DNA from: Franconibacter helveticus LMG 23732
Lineage (GTDB): Bacteria; Pseudomonadota; Gammaproteobacteria; Enterobacterales; Enterobacteriaceae
NCBI RefSeq assembly: GCF_000463115.2
Contig: NZ_AWFX01000024.1
Location: 124,001-188,000, forward strand
Direction of reading: 5' to 3'
DNA length: 64,000 nt
Below, in pieces: positions 1-9,218 of the stretch. Below the pieces are notes generated by a model. That model saw only the letters and a list, made by a program, of their open reading frames with translations, was not told where the DNA came from and searched no databases. Both the position numbers and the translations under genes were made by a program. Position 1 is the stretch's first letter, and each line of letters opens with the position of its first letter.

Positions 1-611
1 TGGGTGAGCGCGGCGAGCTTACATCCCATATCAAAAGCCTGTCGGGCGGCGTCGCTTTCGTTAAAGCTTGCATAAAATAACCCTACCGGCGCCACGCGCA
101 TTACGCCGCCGCAGCCTTTGCTGTTATTCCGGGCGGGCTCGCCAAAGGCTTTCATCTCGCGCAATGCGCTCAGACAGGTATTGCCCGGCGCACGAGCGCT
201 GAAAAGCGCAGGCTGCTGAATAAGCCAGCCGGAAAGGCAAGCGGTATTAAGAAGGCCGTGACGATTGCGTACGCCCTGAGTCAGCAGCCAGCGCAGGTAA
301 GCGTGAGCGGTTGTACTGGCGAAAGCAGGCGCTATGCCGCGCATCGCGCCGCGTACCCAGCCACGCAGCAGCCCCTCAGCAGTAAAAAGCGTCATTTGCG
401 TATCGTCGGTTATCTTCCCTTTGCCGCCCCAGGCCACTTCGTAATCGAGCACGCCCTGCTCGCCAAAGCGCGCTGTTATCTCCGGCCAGCTTAAAAATTC
501 TACCGGGCCGCCTAACGCATCGCCGACAGCGCCGCCGAGCAGGCAGCCGCGAAAACGCAGGCGCAGCGTGTTTAAGTCGGCAGGTTTTTCAGATACCGAA
601 TTATTCGGCAT
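1..611 (-). CDS. ADP-ribosylglycohydrolase (DraG) family protein, 3' part outside window
   Basis: Reading from ATG at 611 on the minus strand gives an open frame without a stop to the window edge, about 203 residues. Residues near 20-40 carry GCLLGGAVGDALGGPVEF, followed by ITDDTQMTLF. These GDALG and TDDTxM motifs are the Mg-binding signatures of the ADP-ribosylglycohydrolase fold, which removes ADP-ribose from arginine or other acceptors. The gene is divergent from epd and leaves a 347 bp intergenic region. No partner ADP-ribosyltransferase is visible, so the substrate cannot be told. The C-terminal end and any later metal ligands lie outside the window. Family assignment is firm; physiological role unknown. 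Confidence 0.85.
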   Translation of the reverse strand, partial: MPNNSVSEKPADLNTLRLRFRGCLLGGAVGDALGGPVEFLSWPEITARFGEQGVLDYEVAWGGKGKITDDTQMTLFTAEGLLRGWVRGAMRGIAPAFASTTAHAYLRWLLTQGVRNRHGLLNTACLSGWLIQQPALFSARAPGNTCLSALREMKAFGEPARNNSKGCGGVMRVAPVGLFYASFNESDAARQAFDMGCKLAALT

Positions 612-748
612 GGCATTTTCCCAGGTTAAAGTTAGCTGCGCTTATTCCAGGAAGATAACACCCGTCGCGTAACCTCCTGGAGAGGGCAGGGAAGTGGTTG
701 CCCGGGAAGGAACAGGCTGCGGTTAACTGGAATTTATTCCAGCAAAAA

Positions 749-764
749 TGTGACGCAGGTCAGA
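749..764. promoter_or_regulatory. CRP-like site upstream of epd
   Basis: TGTGA-CGCAGG-TCAGA matches the CRP consensus TGTGA-N6-TCACA at 8 of 10 defined positions. CRP control of the epd-pgk-fbaA promoter is known in E. coli; here it is inferred from the site and its position about 200 bp upstream of the start codon. Confidence 0.5.
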
Positions 765-821
765 AGTTAAGGCGCTTTCCCTTGCATATCATTCCTTTTA
801 TTCCACGTTTCGATTATTCTG

Positions 822-836
822 GCTGAACCGTTTCAG
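822..836. promoter_or_regulatory. Cra (FruR) operator upstream of epd
   Basis: GCTGAACCGTTTCAG is an almost perfect Cra palindrome (consensus GCTGAAWCGWTTCAGC). Cra represses glycolytic genes when fructose phosphates are low, and epd-pgk-fbaA is a known Cra target in E. coli. Confidence 0.7.
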
Positions 837-958
837 TCGGATAAATGTTCGACAAACAATCAAACAGATGCAGTTTGTGACAGGCGAGGATTCCCCTCAG
901 AGTATGGCTGCATTACTCTGTCAGCCATCTCAATTCGGGAATGCTTTGCAGGAGACCT

Positions 959-1978
959 ATGACCCTACGCATAGCGATTAATGGTTTCGGCCGCATCGGG
1001 CGTAACGTGGTTCGCGCGTTATACGAATCCGGGCGCCGGGCTGAAATCACCGTGGTGGCTATCAACGAGCTGGCGGATGCCGCAGGCATGGCTCACTTAT
1101 TGAAGTATGACACCAGCCATGGCCGCTTCGCCTGGGATGTTCGCCAGGAAGCAGAGCTGATGTGGGTTGGCAATGACACCATTCGCCTGCTGCACCAGCC
1201 TGCCATCGAAGCGTTGCCCTGGCGCGAACTCGGCGTCGATATTGTCCTGGATTGTACTGGCGTTTACGGTTCCCGCGCAGATGGCATGGCGCATCTTGAA
1301 GCCGGCGCGAAGAAAGTGCTGTTTTCCCATCCCGGCGGCAACGATCTGGACGCGACGGTGGTTTACGGCGTCAACCAGGCGCAGCTTGAAGCTGAACATC
1401 GCATCGTCTCTAACGCCTCCTGCACCACAAATTGCATTATTCCTGTGATAAAACTGCTCGACGACGCTTTCGGCATTGAGTCTGGCACCGTCACGACTAT
1501 CCATTCGGCCATGCACGATCAGCAGGTTATCGACGCCTATCACCCTGACTTGCGCCGCACGCGCGCCGCCAGCCAGTCCATCATCCCCGTGGATACGCGT
1601 CTTGCGGCAGGCATCAGTAGAATTTTTCCGAAATTTCATGACCGTTTTGAAGCGATCGCCGTGCGCGTGCCGACAATCAACGTGACGGCGATTGATCTGA
1701 GCGTCTCGGTGCTTCAGCCGGTAAAAGCCTGTGATGTCAACCTGTTGCTGCAAAAAGCGGCACAGGGTGCATTTCATGGTATAGTTGACTATACGGAATT
1801 ACCGTTGGTCTCAACTGATTTTAACCACGATCCGCACAGTGCCATTGTGGACGGCACGCAGACAAGGGTGAGTGGGGCGCACCTCATCAAAACACTGGTG
1901 TGGTGTGATAATGAATGGGGCTTTGCTAACCGAATGCTCGACACGACGTTAGCCATGGCAGCTATTGGTTTCAGGTAA
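959..1978 (+). CDS. epd: D-erythrose-4-phosphate dehydrogenase
   Basis: The product oxidises erythrose 4-phosphate to 4-phosphoerythronate with NAD, the first step of the deoxyxylulose-5-phosphate-dependent pyridoxal phosphate pathway. The 339-residue protein starts with the Rossmann motif [10 protein letters not shown] and has the catalytic Cys segment ASCTTNC near residues 150-156, as in the GAPDH superfamily. I chose ATG at 959 because AGGAG lies 5-10 bases upstream and the length equals E. coli Epd; an in-frame ATG at 941 would add six residues. It is first in the epd-pgk-fbaA cluster, behind Cra and CRP-type sites. It differs from housekeeping GapA by gene context and sequence. Confidence 0.95.
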   Translation: MTLRIAINGFGRIGRNVVRALYESGRRAEITVVAINELADAAGMAHLLKYDTSHGRFAWDVRQEAELMWVGNDTIRLLHQPAIEALPWRELGVDIVLDCTGVYGSRADGMAHLEAGAKKVLFSHPGGNDLDATVVYGVNQAQLEAEHRIVSNASCTTNCIIPVIKLLDDAFGIESGTVTTIHSAMHDQQVIDAYHPDLRRTRAASQSIIPVDTRLAAGISRIFPKFHDRFEAIAVRVPTINVTAIDLSVSVLQPVKACDVNLLLQKAAQGAFHGIVDYTELPLVSTDFNHDPHSAIVDGTQTRVSGAHLIKTLVWCDNEWGFANRMLDTTLAMAAIGFR

Positions 1979-2026
1979 GACGCAATTTGCGTCTGCAAAA
2001 CTTTAGAATCAACGAGAGGATTCACC

Positions 2027-3190
2027 ATGTCTGTAATTAAGATGACCGATCTGGATCTGGCAGGTAAACGCGTACTTATCCGTGCCGATCTGAACGTACC
2101 GGTTAAAGAAGGGAAAGTGACTTCTGACGCGCGTATTCGCGCTTCTCTGCCGACCATCGAACTGGCGCTGCAACAGGGCGCGAAAGTCATGGTGACATCT
2201 CACCTGGGTCGTCCGACCGAAGGCGAGTACAACGAAGAATTTTCTCTGCTGCCGGTAGTGAACTATCTCAAAGACAAGCTGAATGCCCCGGTGCGCCTGG
2301 CTAAAGATTACCTCGACGGCGTTGAAGTCGCTGAAGGCGAACTGGTTGTGCTGGAAAACGTCCGTTTCAATAAGGGCGAGAAGAAAGACGACGAAACGCT
2401 GGCGAAAAAATATGCCGCGCTGTGCGACGTGTTCGTTATGGATGCGTTCGGCACCGCGCACCGCGCGCAGGCTTCTACCCACGGCGTTGGCAAATTCGCA
2501 GACGTAGCGTGCGCAGGCCCGCTGCTGGCGGAAGAACTGGATGCGCTGGGCAAAGCGCTGAAAGAGCCGGCTCGCCCGATGGTCGCTATCGTTGGCGGCT
2601 CAAAAGTTTCCACCAAGCTGACCGTGCTGGACTCCCTGTCTAAAATCGCCGACCAGCTGATTGTAGGCGGCGGTATCGCGAACACCTTCGTTGCCGCTCA
2701 GGGCCACAACGTAGGTAAATCCCTGTACGAAGCGGATCTGGTTGAAGAAGCCAAACGCCTGCTGGGCACCTGCGATATTCCGGTTCCGACCGACGTTCGC
2801 GTGGCGACCGAGTTCTCTGAAACTGCGCCTGCGACGCTGAAATCCGTTTCTGAAATCAAAGATGATGAGCAGATCCTGGATATGGGCGACGTTTCCGCCG
2901 AAAAACTGGCTGAAATCCTGAAAAACGCCAAAACCATTCTGTGGAATGGCCCGGTTGGCGTGTTTGAATTCCCGAACTTCCGCAAAGGCACCGAAATCGT
3001 TGCCCGCGCCATTGCTGACAGCGACGCATTCTCCATCGCAGGCGGCGGCGATACGCTGGCGGCGATCGATATGTTCGGCATTGCCGACAAAATCTCCTAC
3101 ATCTCTACCGGCGGCGGCGCATTCCTCGAATTCGTGGAAGGCAAAGTTCTGCCGGCAGTCGCCATGCTCGAAGAGCGCGCTAAGCAGTAA
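2027..3190 (+). CDS. pgk: Phosphoglycerate kinase
   Basis: Glycolytic enzyme transferring phosphate from 1,3-bisphosphoglycerate to ADP in the cytosol. The 387-residue length equals E. coli Pgk. The N-terminal substrate loop RADLNVP (residues 19-25), HLGRP, and the C-terminal nucleotide-binding GGGDTLAA and STGGGAFLE segments are intact. It begins 48 bp after epd with GAGAGG as ribosome binding site. A stable hairpin follows at 3196-3218, yet fbaA lies only 98 bp downstream, matching the E. coli arrangement in which the three genes are partly co-transcribed. Confidence 0.98.
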   Translation: MSVIKMTDLDLAGKRVLIRADLNVPVKEGKVTSDARIRASLPTIELALQQGAKVMVTSHLGRPTEGEYNEEFSLLPVVNYLKDKLNAPVRLAKDYLDGVEVAEGELVVLENVRFNKGEKKDDETLAKKYAALCDVFVMDAFGTAHRAQASTHGVGKFADVACAGPLLAEELDALGKALKEPARPMVAIVGGSKVSTKLTVLDSLSKIADQLIVGGGIANTFVAAQGHNVGKSLYEADLVEEAKRLLGTCDIPVPTDVRVATEFSETAPATLKSVSEIKDDEQILDMGDVSAEKLAEILKNAKTILWNGPVGVFEFPNFRKGTEIVARAIADSDAFSIAGGGDTLAAIDMFGIADKISYISTGGGAFLEFVEGKVLPAVAMLEERAKQ

Positions 3191-3195
3191 CAGTT

Positions 3196-3224
3196 ACGGG
3201 CGAGGCTTCCTCGCCCGTTGTTTT
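3196..3224 (+). terminator. Hairpin between pgk and fbaA
   Basis: A 10 bp stem (ACGGGCGAGG pairing with CCTCGCCCGT) with a 3-base loop is followed by TGTTTT. It may be a partial terminator or an RNA-stability element within the pgk-fbaA transcript. Confidence 0.6.
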
Positions 3225-3288
3225 CAGCGTGCTTTGACAGTCAGGGCTCGCACTTTTTCTAACGGCCGAAGATACAGGACTACGTAAC

Positions 3289-4365
3289 ATGTCTAAAATT
3301 TTTGATTTCGTAAAACCGGGCGTCATCACAGGTGACGACGTACAGAAAGTGTTCCAGGTAGCTAAAGAGAACAACTTCGCGCTGCCAGCGGTAAACTGCG
3401 TGGGTACTGATTCCATCAACGCCGTTCTGGAAACCGCTGCAAAAGTAAAAGCGCCGGTTATCGTTCAGTTCTCTAACGGCGGCGCAGCATTTATCGCCGG
3501 TAAAGGCTTTAAAGGCGAAGGCCAGCAGGCCGCCATTCTGGGCGCCATTTCCGGCGCGCACCATGTTCATCAGATGGCTGAACATTACGGCGTTCCGGTT
3601 ATCCTGCACACCGACCACTGCGCAAAAAAACTGCTGCCGTGGATCGACGGTCTGCTGGACGCGGGTGAAAAACACTTCGCTGCCACCGGCAAGCCGCTGT
3701 TCTCTTCTCACATGATCGATCTGTCTGAAGAGTCTCTGGAAGAGAACATTGAAATCTGCTCCAAATACCTGGAGCGCATGTCCAAAATGGGCATGACCCT
3801 GGAAATTGAACTGGGCTGCACCGGCGGCGAAGAAGACGGCGTGGATAACAGCCACATGGACGCTTCCGCTCTGTACACCCAGCCGGAAGATGTTGATTAC
3901 GCGTACACCAAACTGAACGCTATCAGCCACCGTTTCACCATCGCGGCTTCCTTCGGTAACGTGCACGGCGTTTACAAGCCGGGTAACGTGAAGCTGACCC
4001 CGACCATCCTGCGCGATTCTCAGGAATATGTTTCTAAGAAACACAACCTGCCGCACAACAGCCTGAACTTCGTGTTCCACGGCGGTTCCGGTTCTTCCGC
4101 TCAGGAAATTAAAGACTCCGTAAGCTACGGCGTCATCAAAATGAACATCGATACCGACACCCAGTGGGCAACCTGGGAAGGTATCCTGAAGTACTACAAA
4201 GAGAACGAAGCTTACCTGCAAGGTCAGCTCGGCAACCCGAAAGGGGAAGATCAGCCGAACAAGAAATACTACGACCCGCGCGTATGGCTGCGTGCAGCGC
4301 AGGCCAGCATGGTGACGCGTCTGGAGCAGGCATTCAAAGAACTGAACGCGATTGACGTTCTGTAA
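3289..4365 (+). CDS. fbaA: Fructose-bisphosphate aldolase, class II
   Basis: Zinc-dependent aldolase cleaving fructose 1,6-bisphosphate into glyceraldehyde 3-phosphate and dihydroxyacetone phosphate. The 358-residue protein contains the Zn-ligand segment ILHTDHCAKK near residues 106-115, the LEIELGCTGGEEDG active-site stretch, FGNVHGVY and the phosphate-binding VFHGGSGSS. It is the last gene of the epd-pgk-fbaA cluster and is followed by a strong terminator. Identity with the E. coli enzyme is evident throughout. Confidence 0.98.
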   Translation: MSKIFDFVKPGVITGDDVQKVFQVAKENNFALPAVNCVGTDSINAVLETAAKVKAPVIVQFSNGGAAFIAGKGFKGEGQQAAILGAISGAHHVHQMAEHYGVPVILHTDHCAKKLLPWIDGLLDAGEKHFAATGKPLFSSHMIDLSEESLEENIEICSKYLERMSKMGMTLEIELGCTGGEEDGVDNSHMDASALYTQPEDVDYAYTKLNAISHRFTIAASFGNVHGVYKPGNVKLTPTILRDSQEYVSKKHNLPHNSLNFVFHGGSGSSAQEIKDSVSYGVIKMNIDTDTQWATWEGILKYYKENEAYLQGQLGNPKGEDQPNKKYYDPRVWLRAAQASMVTRLEQAFKELNAIDVL

Positions 4366-4388
4366 CAAATTGCCGTAATCCGCTATCA

Positions 4389-4413
4389 GGCCCGCCACTG
4401 GCGGGCCTTTCTG
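4389..4413 (+). terminator. Rho-independent terminator after fbaA
   Basis: GGCCCGCC pairs with GGCGGGCC across a 3-base loop and is followed by TTTCTGTTT. It closes the epd-pgk-fbaA cluster. Confidence 0.85.
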
Positions 4414-4557
4414 TTTGTTAAATCAACCTGCTGCAACGCTGCCTCCCCTCAGCCGCCTGGCGTAATGCCGCCGTTTTGTTTACCCTTAAAACACTTTGCT
4501 GCCGTCTTGCAGGCAGTGCATTTTTAACCTGGCCGGGGTCATTACGAGGAGCGCCGA

Positions 4558-5529
4558 ATGGAAGATTTGAATGTGGTAGACAGCATAAACAACGCAGGGG
4601 GCTGGCTGGTACGCAACCAGGCACTGCTGCTGAGCTACGCTGTCAACATTGTGGCCGCGATAGCGATTATTATTGTCGGGATGATTGTGGCCCGCGCCAT
4701 TTCCAACACCATTAACCGGGTGATGGTAGCGCGCCATGTCGATGCCACCGTGGCGGATTTTCTTTCTGCGCTGGTGCGTTACGGCATTATTGCCTTTACG
4801 CTGATTGCCGCGCTGGGCCGCGTAGGCGTACAGACCGCATCGGTCATCGCCGTGCTGGGCGCCGCTGGTCTGGCTGTAGGCCTGGCGTTGCAGGGTTCGC
4901 TGTCTAACCTTGCTGCGGGCGTGCTGCTGGTGACGTTCCGTCCTTTCCGCGCCGGTGAATATGTCGATCTCGGCGGCATTGCGGGTACCGTGCAGCATGT
5001 ACAGATTTTCTCCACCACCTTGATTACCGCTGACGGTAAATATGTTGTGGTGCCGAACGGCAAAATCATTGCGGGCAATATCATTAACTATTCCCGTGAG
5101 CCGGTTCGACGCAATGAGCTGATCATCGGCGTTTCTTACGATGCGGATGTGGATCGCGTGCGTGAAATCCTTACCGATATTGTGATGTCTGACGAACGTA
5201 TCCTGAAAGATCGCGAAAGAACGGTGCGTATGAATGAGCTGGGCGCCTCTTCCATTAACTTCGTGATCCGCGCATGGAGCAAAAGCAGCGACTTGCAGGA
5301 AGTCTACTGGGATATCCTTGAGCGGGCGAAAAAAGCGCTGGATGCCGAAGGTATCAGCATTCCGTATCCGCAGATGGACGTAAACGTGAAGCAGCTGGCG
5401 CAGCCGAAACAGGAGCAGGAGCAGGCGCAGGCAGCGAAGCCGGAGCCGAAACGCCCTGCCATCATCACGGAACCGTCAGCAGAAGATGCAAAGCCCGCCG
5501 CGCAGGATAAACCTTCCGGCGCGCAGTAA
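4558..5529 (+). CDS. mscS: Small-conductance mechanosensitive channel MscS with extended C-terminus
   Basis: Inner-membrane heptameric channel that releases solutes on hypo-osmotic shock. Residues 1-270 align closely with E. coli MscS. TM1 and TM2 fall near residues 25-90, and the pore-lining TM3 contains the Gly/Ala-packed [21 protein letters not shown] near 101-121. The cytoplasmic vestibule follows. The protein is 323 residues against 286 in E. coli. The extra roughly 37 residues form a low-complexity tail rich in Gln, Glu, Ala, Pro and Lys after the QMDVNVKQL end of the conserved core. The gene is monocistronic, flanked by terminators, with argO downstream. Confidence 0.95.
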   Translation: MEDLNVVDSINNAGGWLVRNQALLLSYAVNIVAAIAIIIVGMIVARAISNTINRVMVARHVDATVADFLSALVRYGIIAFTLIAALGRVGVQTASVIAVLGAAGLAVGLALQGSLSNLAAGVLLVTFRPFRAGEYVDLGGIAGTVQHVQIFSTTLITADGKYVVVPNGKIIAGNIINYSREPVRRNELIIGVSYDADVDRVREILTDIVMSDERILKDRERTVRMNELGASSINFVIRAWSKSSDLQEVYWDILERAKKALDAEGISIPYPQMDVNVKQLAQPKQEQEQAQAAKPEPKRPAIITEPSAEDAKPAAQDKPSGAQ

Positions 5530-5534
5530 ACCCG

Positions 5535-5559
5535 AAGCCAGCGTAACGCTGGCTTTTTT
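5535..5559 (+). terminator. Rho-independent terminator after mscS
   Basis: AAGCCAGCG pairs with CGCTGGCTT across TAA and is followed by a T run. Confidence 0.85.
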
Positions 5560-5668
5560 GTGCTTTCTGTTATTAGCAACGCTAATAAGTGATTAAAATT
5601 TTGCGTTTGGGCTAATAAATAAAGCGCATTACACTTGTTTTCTCTCTGCAAAGTTTCAGGAAAACACA

Positions 5669-6301
5669 GTGTTAACTTATTATTTTCAAGGGCTTGCTTT
5701 AGGCGCGGCAATGATTTTGCCGCTTGGCCCGCAAAATGCGTTTGTGCTCAACCAGGGTATTCGTCGCCAGTATCATTTGATGATTGCTTCACTGTGCGCG
5801 CTGAGCGATATCGTATTGATATGCGCAGGCGTGTTTGGCGGCAGCGCCATTCTTATGCAGTCGCCCTGGCTGCTGGCGCTGGTGACGTGGGGCGGCGTTG
5901 CCTTTCTGCTCTGGTATGGCTTCGGCGCGCTTAAAACGGCATTCAGCCAGCATATAGAACTGACGAGCGCGCAGGTAATGAAGCAGGGAAGGCTGCGCAT
6001 TATCGCCACCATGCTCGCCGTTACCTGGCTTAACCCGCATGTTTATCTGGACACGTTCGTGGTGCTCGGCAGCCTTGGCGGGCAACTGGCGGAAATGCCG
6101 AAGCGGGCTTTCGCGCTCGGTACCATCAGCGCTTCTGTTCTCTGGTTCTTTGGTCTGGCGCTGCTGGCGGCCTGGCTTGCGCCGCGTCTGCGCACCGCAA
6201 AAGCGCAGCGCGTTATTAACAGCGTGGTCGGCGTAGTGATGTGGGTTATCGCCTTCCAGCTTGCCCGCGAGGGTATAGCGCACATAAACGCGCTGCTCTA
6301 A
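5669..6301 (+). CDS. argO: Arginine exporter ArgO (LysE family)
   Basis: Inner-membrane exporter of L-arginine, also relevant to canavanine resistance. The 210-residue protein begins at a GTG with TTTCAGGAAA upstream. It shows the LysE-family N-terminus [22 protein letters not shown] and about six hydrophobic segments. Length is within one residue of E. coli ArgO. Its E. coli activator ArgP is encoded about 1 kb downstream on the opposite strand, with yggE between, as in E. coli. The AT-rich segment just upstream is a likely ArgP target, but I cannot define an ArgP site from sequence. Confidence 0.95.
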   Translation: MLTYYFQGLALGAAMILPLGPQNAFVLNQGIRRQYHLMIASLCALSDIVLICAGVFGGSAILMQSPWLLALVTWGGVAFLLWYGFGALKTAFSQHIELTSAQVMKQGRLRIIATMLAVTWLNPHVYLDTFVVLGSLGGQLAEMPKRAFALGTISASVLWFFGLALLAAWLAPRLRTAKAQRVINSVVGVVMWVIAFQLAREGIAHINALL

Positions 6302-6405
6302 ACCTTCTCTGATAGACATTTATTTTAAGAACGTTAAGCTTGCAGCCAGAAGCCCGCACCCGCAGGTCGGGCCACTTCAGTGAAACGCAGCACGGAGGAG
6401 AAACA

Positions 6406-7200
6406 GTGAAGTTTAAAGTGATGGCGCTGGCGGCTTTCGTCGCACTCGGCTCAACGACGCTTCAGGCAAATGAATTGCCGAACGGCCCGCATATTGTGAC
6501 TTCAGGGACGGCGAGCGTGGATGCGGTTCCGGATATCGCGACGCTGGCAATTGAGGTAAACGTCACGGCGAAAGACGCCGCGTCTGCCAAGAAGCAGGCT
6601 GACGATCGCGTTGCGCAATACCTCGGTTTTCTGCAACAAAATAATGTAGAGAAAAAAGATATTAACTCGGCGAATTTGCGCACGCAGCCGGAGTATGAAT
6701 ATCTGAAAGATGGCAAAGCCCAGCTTAAAGGGTATCGCGCTATTCGTACCGTGGAAGTCACGCTGCGCCAGCTTGATAAGCTTAACGAACTTCTGGATGG
6801 CGCGCTGAAAGCGGGTCTTAATGAAATTCGTTCCGTGTCGCTCGGCGTTGCGCATCCGGAAGAGTATAAAGACAAGGCGCGCAAAGCGGCCATCGACGAC
6901 GCGGTTCGCCAGGCGCAACAGCTCGCCAGCGGCTTTAAGCGCAGCCTGGGGCCGGTGTACAGCGTGCGTTATCATGTCTCAAACTACCAGCCGAGCCCGA
7001 TGGTTCGCATGATGAAAGCGGAAGCTGCCGCGCCGGTCAGCGCGCAGGACACCTACGATCAACAAACTATCCAGTTTGACGATCAGGTGGATGTGGTGTT
7101 TGAACTGCAAGCGGACCAGAGCCAGTCTGCGCCTGCGTCGCTTAACAGCGCGCCGGGGCAAACTGCCGCGCCAGCCGCGAATGGCGCTTCCAGCCACTAA
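6406..7200 (+). CDS. yggE: SIMPL-domain periplasmic protein YggE
   Basis: Predicted periplasmic protein of the SIMPL (DUF541) family, linked in E. coli to lowering oxidative stress; the molecular activity is unknown. I chose GTG at 6406 because ACGGAGGAG lies just upstream and the first 22 residues then form a signal peptide ending near LQANE. An upstream in-frame TTG would put 22 non-conserved residues before it. The mature part holds the SIMPL domain (roughly residues 30-240). The 264-residue length exceeds the E. coli protein by a C-terminal Ala/Ser/Gln-rich tail of about 20 residues. Confidence 0.9.
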   Translation: MKFKVMALAAFVALGSTTLQANELPNGPHIVTSGTASVDAVPDIATLAIEVNVTAKDAASAKKQADDRVAQYLGFLQQNNVEKKDINSANLRTQPEYEYLKDGKAQLKGYRAIRTVEVTLRQLDKLNELLDGALKAGLNEIRSVSLGVAHPEEYKDKARKAAIDDAVRQAQQLASGFKRSLGPVYSVRYHVSNYQPSPMVRMMKAEAAAPVSAQDTYDQQTIQFDDQVDVVFELQADQSQSAPASLNSAPGQTAAPAANGASSH

Positions 7201-7202
7201 AG

Positions 7203-7229
7203 AAAAACCCGCCTTTGGCGGGTTTTTTT
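7203..7229. terminator. Bidirectional terminator between yggE and argP
   Basis: ACCCGCC pairs with GGCGGGT across TTT, flanked by A5 on the left and T7 on the right, so it can serve both convergent genes. The last bases overlap the argP stop codon. Confidence 0.85.
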
Positions 7230-8121
7230 ATTCCTGACGCAGCACCTTATGCCCATATTCCAGCAGCGCATCGGTGACGTTGCGCATCATGCGGCTTTCC
7301 GGCGCAAAGCGGTGCCAGTAGAGCATCCGGCGTTGGCAGAGGCCGGGAGTCAGATCGATAAGCTCGCCGCTTTGCAGCTCTTTCTCAATCTGCAAATGCG
7401 GGATCATGCAGCAGGTAGTGCCCTGGCGGGCAAGCTGCACAAAAGCTTCGGAAGAGTTAACGATATGGCACGGCACGCTGCCCGGCGGCAGGTCGAAATT
7501 CTGCTGCAAGAAAGCCTGATGCATATCGTCAAGGTGGTCGAAGGCGACGGCGGGCGCTTTCAGCAAGGCAGAGCGGGTGACGCCGTTGGGAAAGTAGCGT
7601 TCGGCAAACGCTTTTGAGGCGACAAACAGGTAGTCAAGCGCCCCCAGCTTATCCACAAGGCAGCTTGGCAGCGCTTGCGGCTGAATACTTACCGCGCCCA
7701 CCACTTCGCCGCGGCGCAGGCGCTCCTGCGTGCGGGTTTCATCTTCTACTTGCAGGTTAAGGCGAATAGGGGAGTCGACCAGCACCGGCGCCAGTGCGGG
7801 CAGCAGCCATGTCGCCAGACTGTCGGCGTTGACCGCAAGCGAAAGCAGCAGCGGCGTTGTGCCCGTCTGTTCATCGCCAAGCCATTCATCTTCCAGCAAC
7901 TCTACCTGGCGCAATAGCGCGAGCAGTTTCTGGCCTTGTTCGGTCGGACGCGGCGGCACGGTGCGAACCAGCAAAGGCTGGCCGAACATATTTTCCAGTT
8001 GCTTAATACGCTGCGACACGGCGGACTGGGTGATACACAGCTTTTGCGCGGCGCGCTCAAACCCACGTTCGCGAATGACCGCATCCAGCGCCTGTAGCGT
8101 TCTGTAGTCCGGGCGTTTCAT
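7228..8121 (-). CDS. argP: LysR-type regulator ArgP (IciA)
   Basis: Activator of argO and of lysine-repressed genes in E. coli, sensing arginine and lysine. The start at 8121 gives [15 protein letters not shown] and a 297-residue protein, the length of E. coli ArgP, with AGGAG 11 bases upstream. A start at 8157 would add 12 non-conserved residues. The winged helix-turn-helix occupies residues 4-62 ([20 protein letters not shown]), with a LysR substrate-binding domain from about residue 90. It is divergent from rpiA and convergent with yggE. Confidence 0.96.
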   Translation of the reverse strand: MKRPDYRTLQALDAVIRERGFERAAQKLCITQSAVSQRIKQLENMFGQPLLVRTVPPRPTEQGQKLLALLRQVELLEDEWLGDEQTGTTPLLLSLAVNADSLATWLLPALAPVLVDSPIRLNLQVEDETRTQERLRRGEVVGAVSIQPQALPSCLVDKLGALDYLFVASKAFAERYFPNGVTRSALLKAPAVAFDHLDDMHQAFLQQNFDLPPGSVPCHIVNSSEAFVQLARQGTTCCMIPHLQIEKELQSGELIDLTPGLCQRRMLYWHRFAPESRMMRNVTDALLEYGHKVLRQE

Positions 8122-8286
8122 CTTTTTAGCGTACTCCTGAATCGTAATGTTTCGCACTATGACATAAATTTTTGCCAGGCACAGGCAGAAACCGCAATGA
8201 TCGGAGGAGTATCTCCGGCGAAAGCGGTCTTTTTCAGCGCGCCTGTTCTATAATGCGCCACAGTTTTCACACACAGGCAAAAGATC

Positions 8287-8946
8287 ATGACGCAGGATGA
8301 ACTGAAAAAAGCAGTGGGCTGGGCCGCGCTTCAGTATGTGCAGCCGGGAACGATTGTCGGGGTAGGCACCGGCTCCACGGCGGCGCATTTTATTGACGCG
8401 CTCGGCACCATCAAAAACCAGATTGATGGCGCGGTATCAAGCTCGGATGCCTCCACCGCGAAGCTGAAAAGCCTCGGCATTCCCGTTTACGATCTCAACG
8501 ACGTGGATTCGCTTGGCATTTACGTCGACGGCGCGGATGAGATCAACGGCCAGATGCAGATGATCAAAGGCGGCGGCGCAGCGCTGACGCGTGAGAAGAT
8601 CATCGCTTCGGTAGCAGAGAAGTTTATCTGCATCGCTGACGCCTCGAAGCAGGTGGATATCCTCGGCAACTTCCCGCTGCCGGTTGAGGTCATCCCGATG
8701 GCCCGCAGCAGCGTCGCGCGTCAACTGGTGAAGCTGGGCGGGCGCCCGGAATATCGTCAGGGCGTGGTGACCGACAACGGCAACGTGATTCTTGATGTTC
8801 ACGGTCTTTCCATCATGGAGCCGATCGCCATGGAAAATGCGATTAACGCTATTCCTGGCGTGGTGACGGTAGGGTTGTTCGCTAATCGCGGCGCAGACGT
8901 TGCGCTGATTGGCACCGCGGAAGGCGTTAAGACCATTGTGAAATGA
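8287..8946 (+). CDS. rpiA: Ribose-5-phosphate isomerase A
   Basis: Interconverts ribose 5-phosphate and ribulose 5-phosphate in the pentose phosphate pathway. The 219 residues equal E. coli RpiA. GVGTGSTA near residue 25 binds phosphate, DGADE (near 81-85) supplies catalytic Asp residues and KGGGAAL the catalytic Lys near 94. The gene has its own promoter region between argP and itself and a stem-loop after the stop. Confidence 0.97.
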   Translation: MTQDELKKAVGWAALQYVQPGTIVGVGTGSTAAHFIDALGTIKNQIDGAVSSSDASTAKLKSLGIPVYDLNDVDSLGIYVDGADEINGQMQMIKGGGAALTREKIIASVAEKFICIADASKQVDILGNFPLPVEVIPMARSSVARQLVKLGGRPEYRQGVVTDNGNVILDVHGLSIMEPIAMENAINAIPGVVTVGLFANRGADVALIGTAEGVKTIVK

Positions 8947-8952
8947 TCTGAC

Positions 8953-8972
8953 CGGGGCGCTTGCGCGCCCCG
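8953..8972 (+). terminator. GC-rich hairpin after rpiA
   Basis: CGGGGCGC pairs with GCGCCCCG across a TTGC loop. No T run follows, so it is a weak terminator or an RNA 3' stabiliser. Confidence 0.5.
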
Positions 8973-9218
8973 TCAGTGTAAAAAAATCTTAACCGCGAAA
9001 TTTGGTGACATATGTCACATTTGTCGCCTCTGCTTTTCTGTTTCTGCCGTCATATTTCCGCCACACAAGATTTTCTTCTGCCTTTACGCGCTGCGTGACT
9101 TTTCTTCAGGCGGCTGACGCAAACGTTCATATTGCCGGACCCGCAAATTTTGATATGTTGGCAGAAGGCTGACTTATTGCTCAGTACACTATCTGATAAG
9201 ACAAGACAGGGTCGGGAA

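Larger units (their letters stand above)
612..958. promoter_or_regulatory. Divergent intergenic region driving epd and the DraG-family gene
   Basis: This 347 bp region has no convincing gene. It holds a CRP-like site at 749-764 and a Cra/FruR palindrome at 822-836, both described separately. Between them and the epd start the sequence becomes AT-rich, consistent with the epd promoter. I see no further structure. Confidence 0.6.

Noticed and set aside
3280..4398. Long antisense frame (372 codons) over fbaA; similar ones over lysS (33446-34864), gcvP (19248-20618) and togA (45731-46957)
   Set aside because: These arise from codon bias in GC-rich genes; the sense genes are unmistakable.
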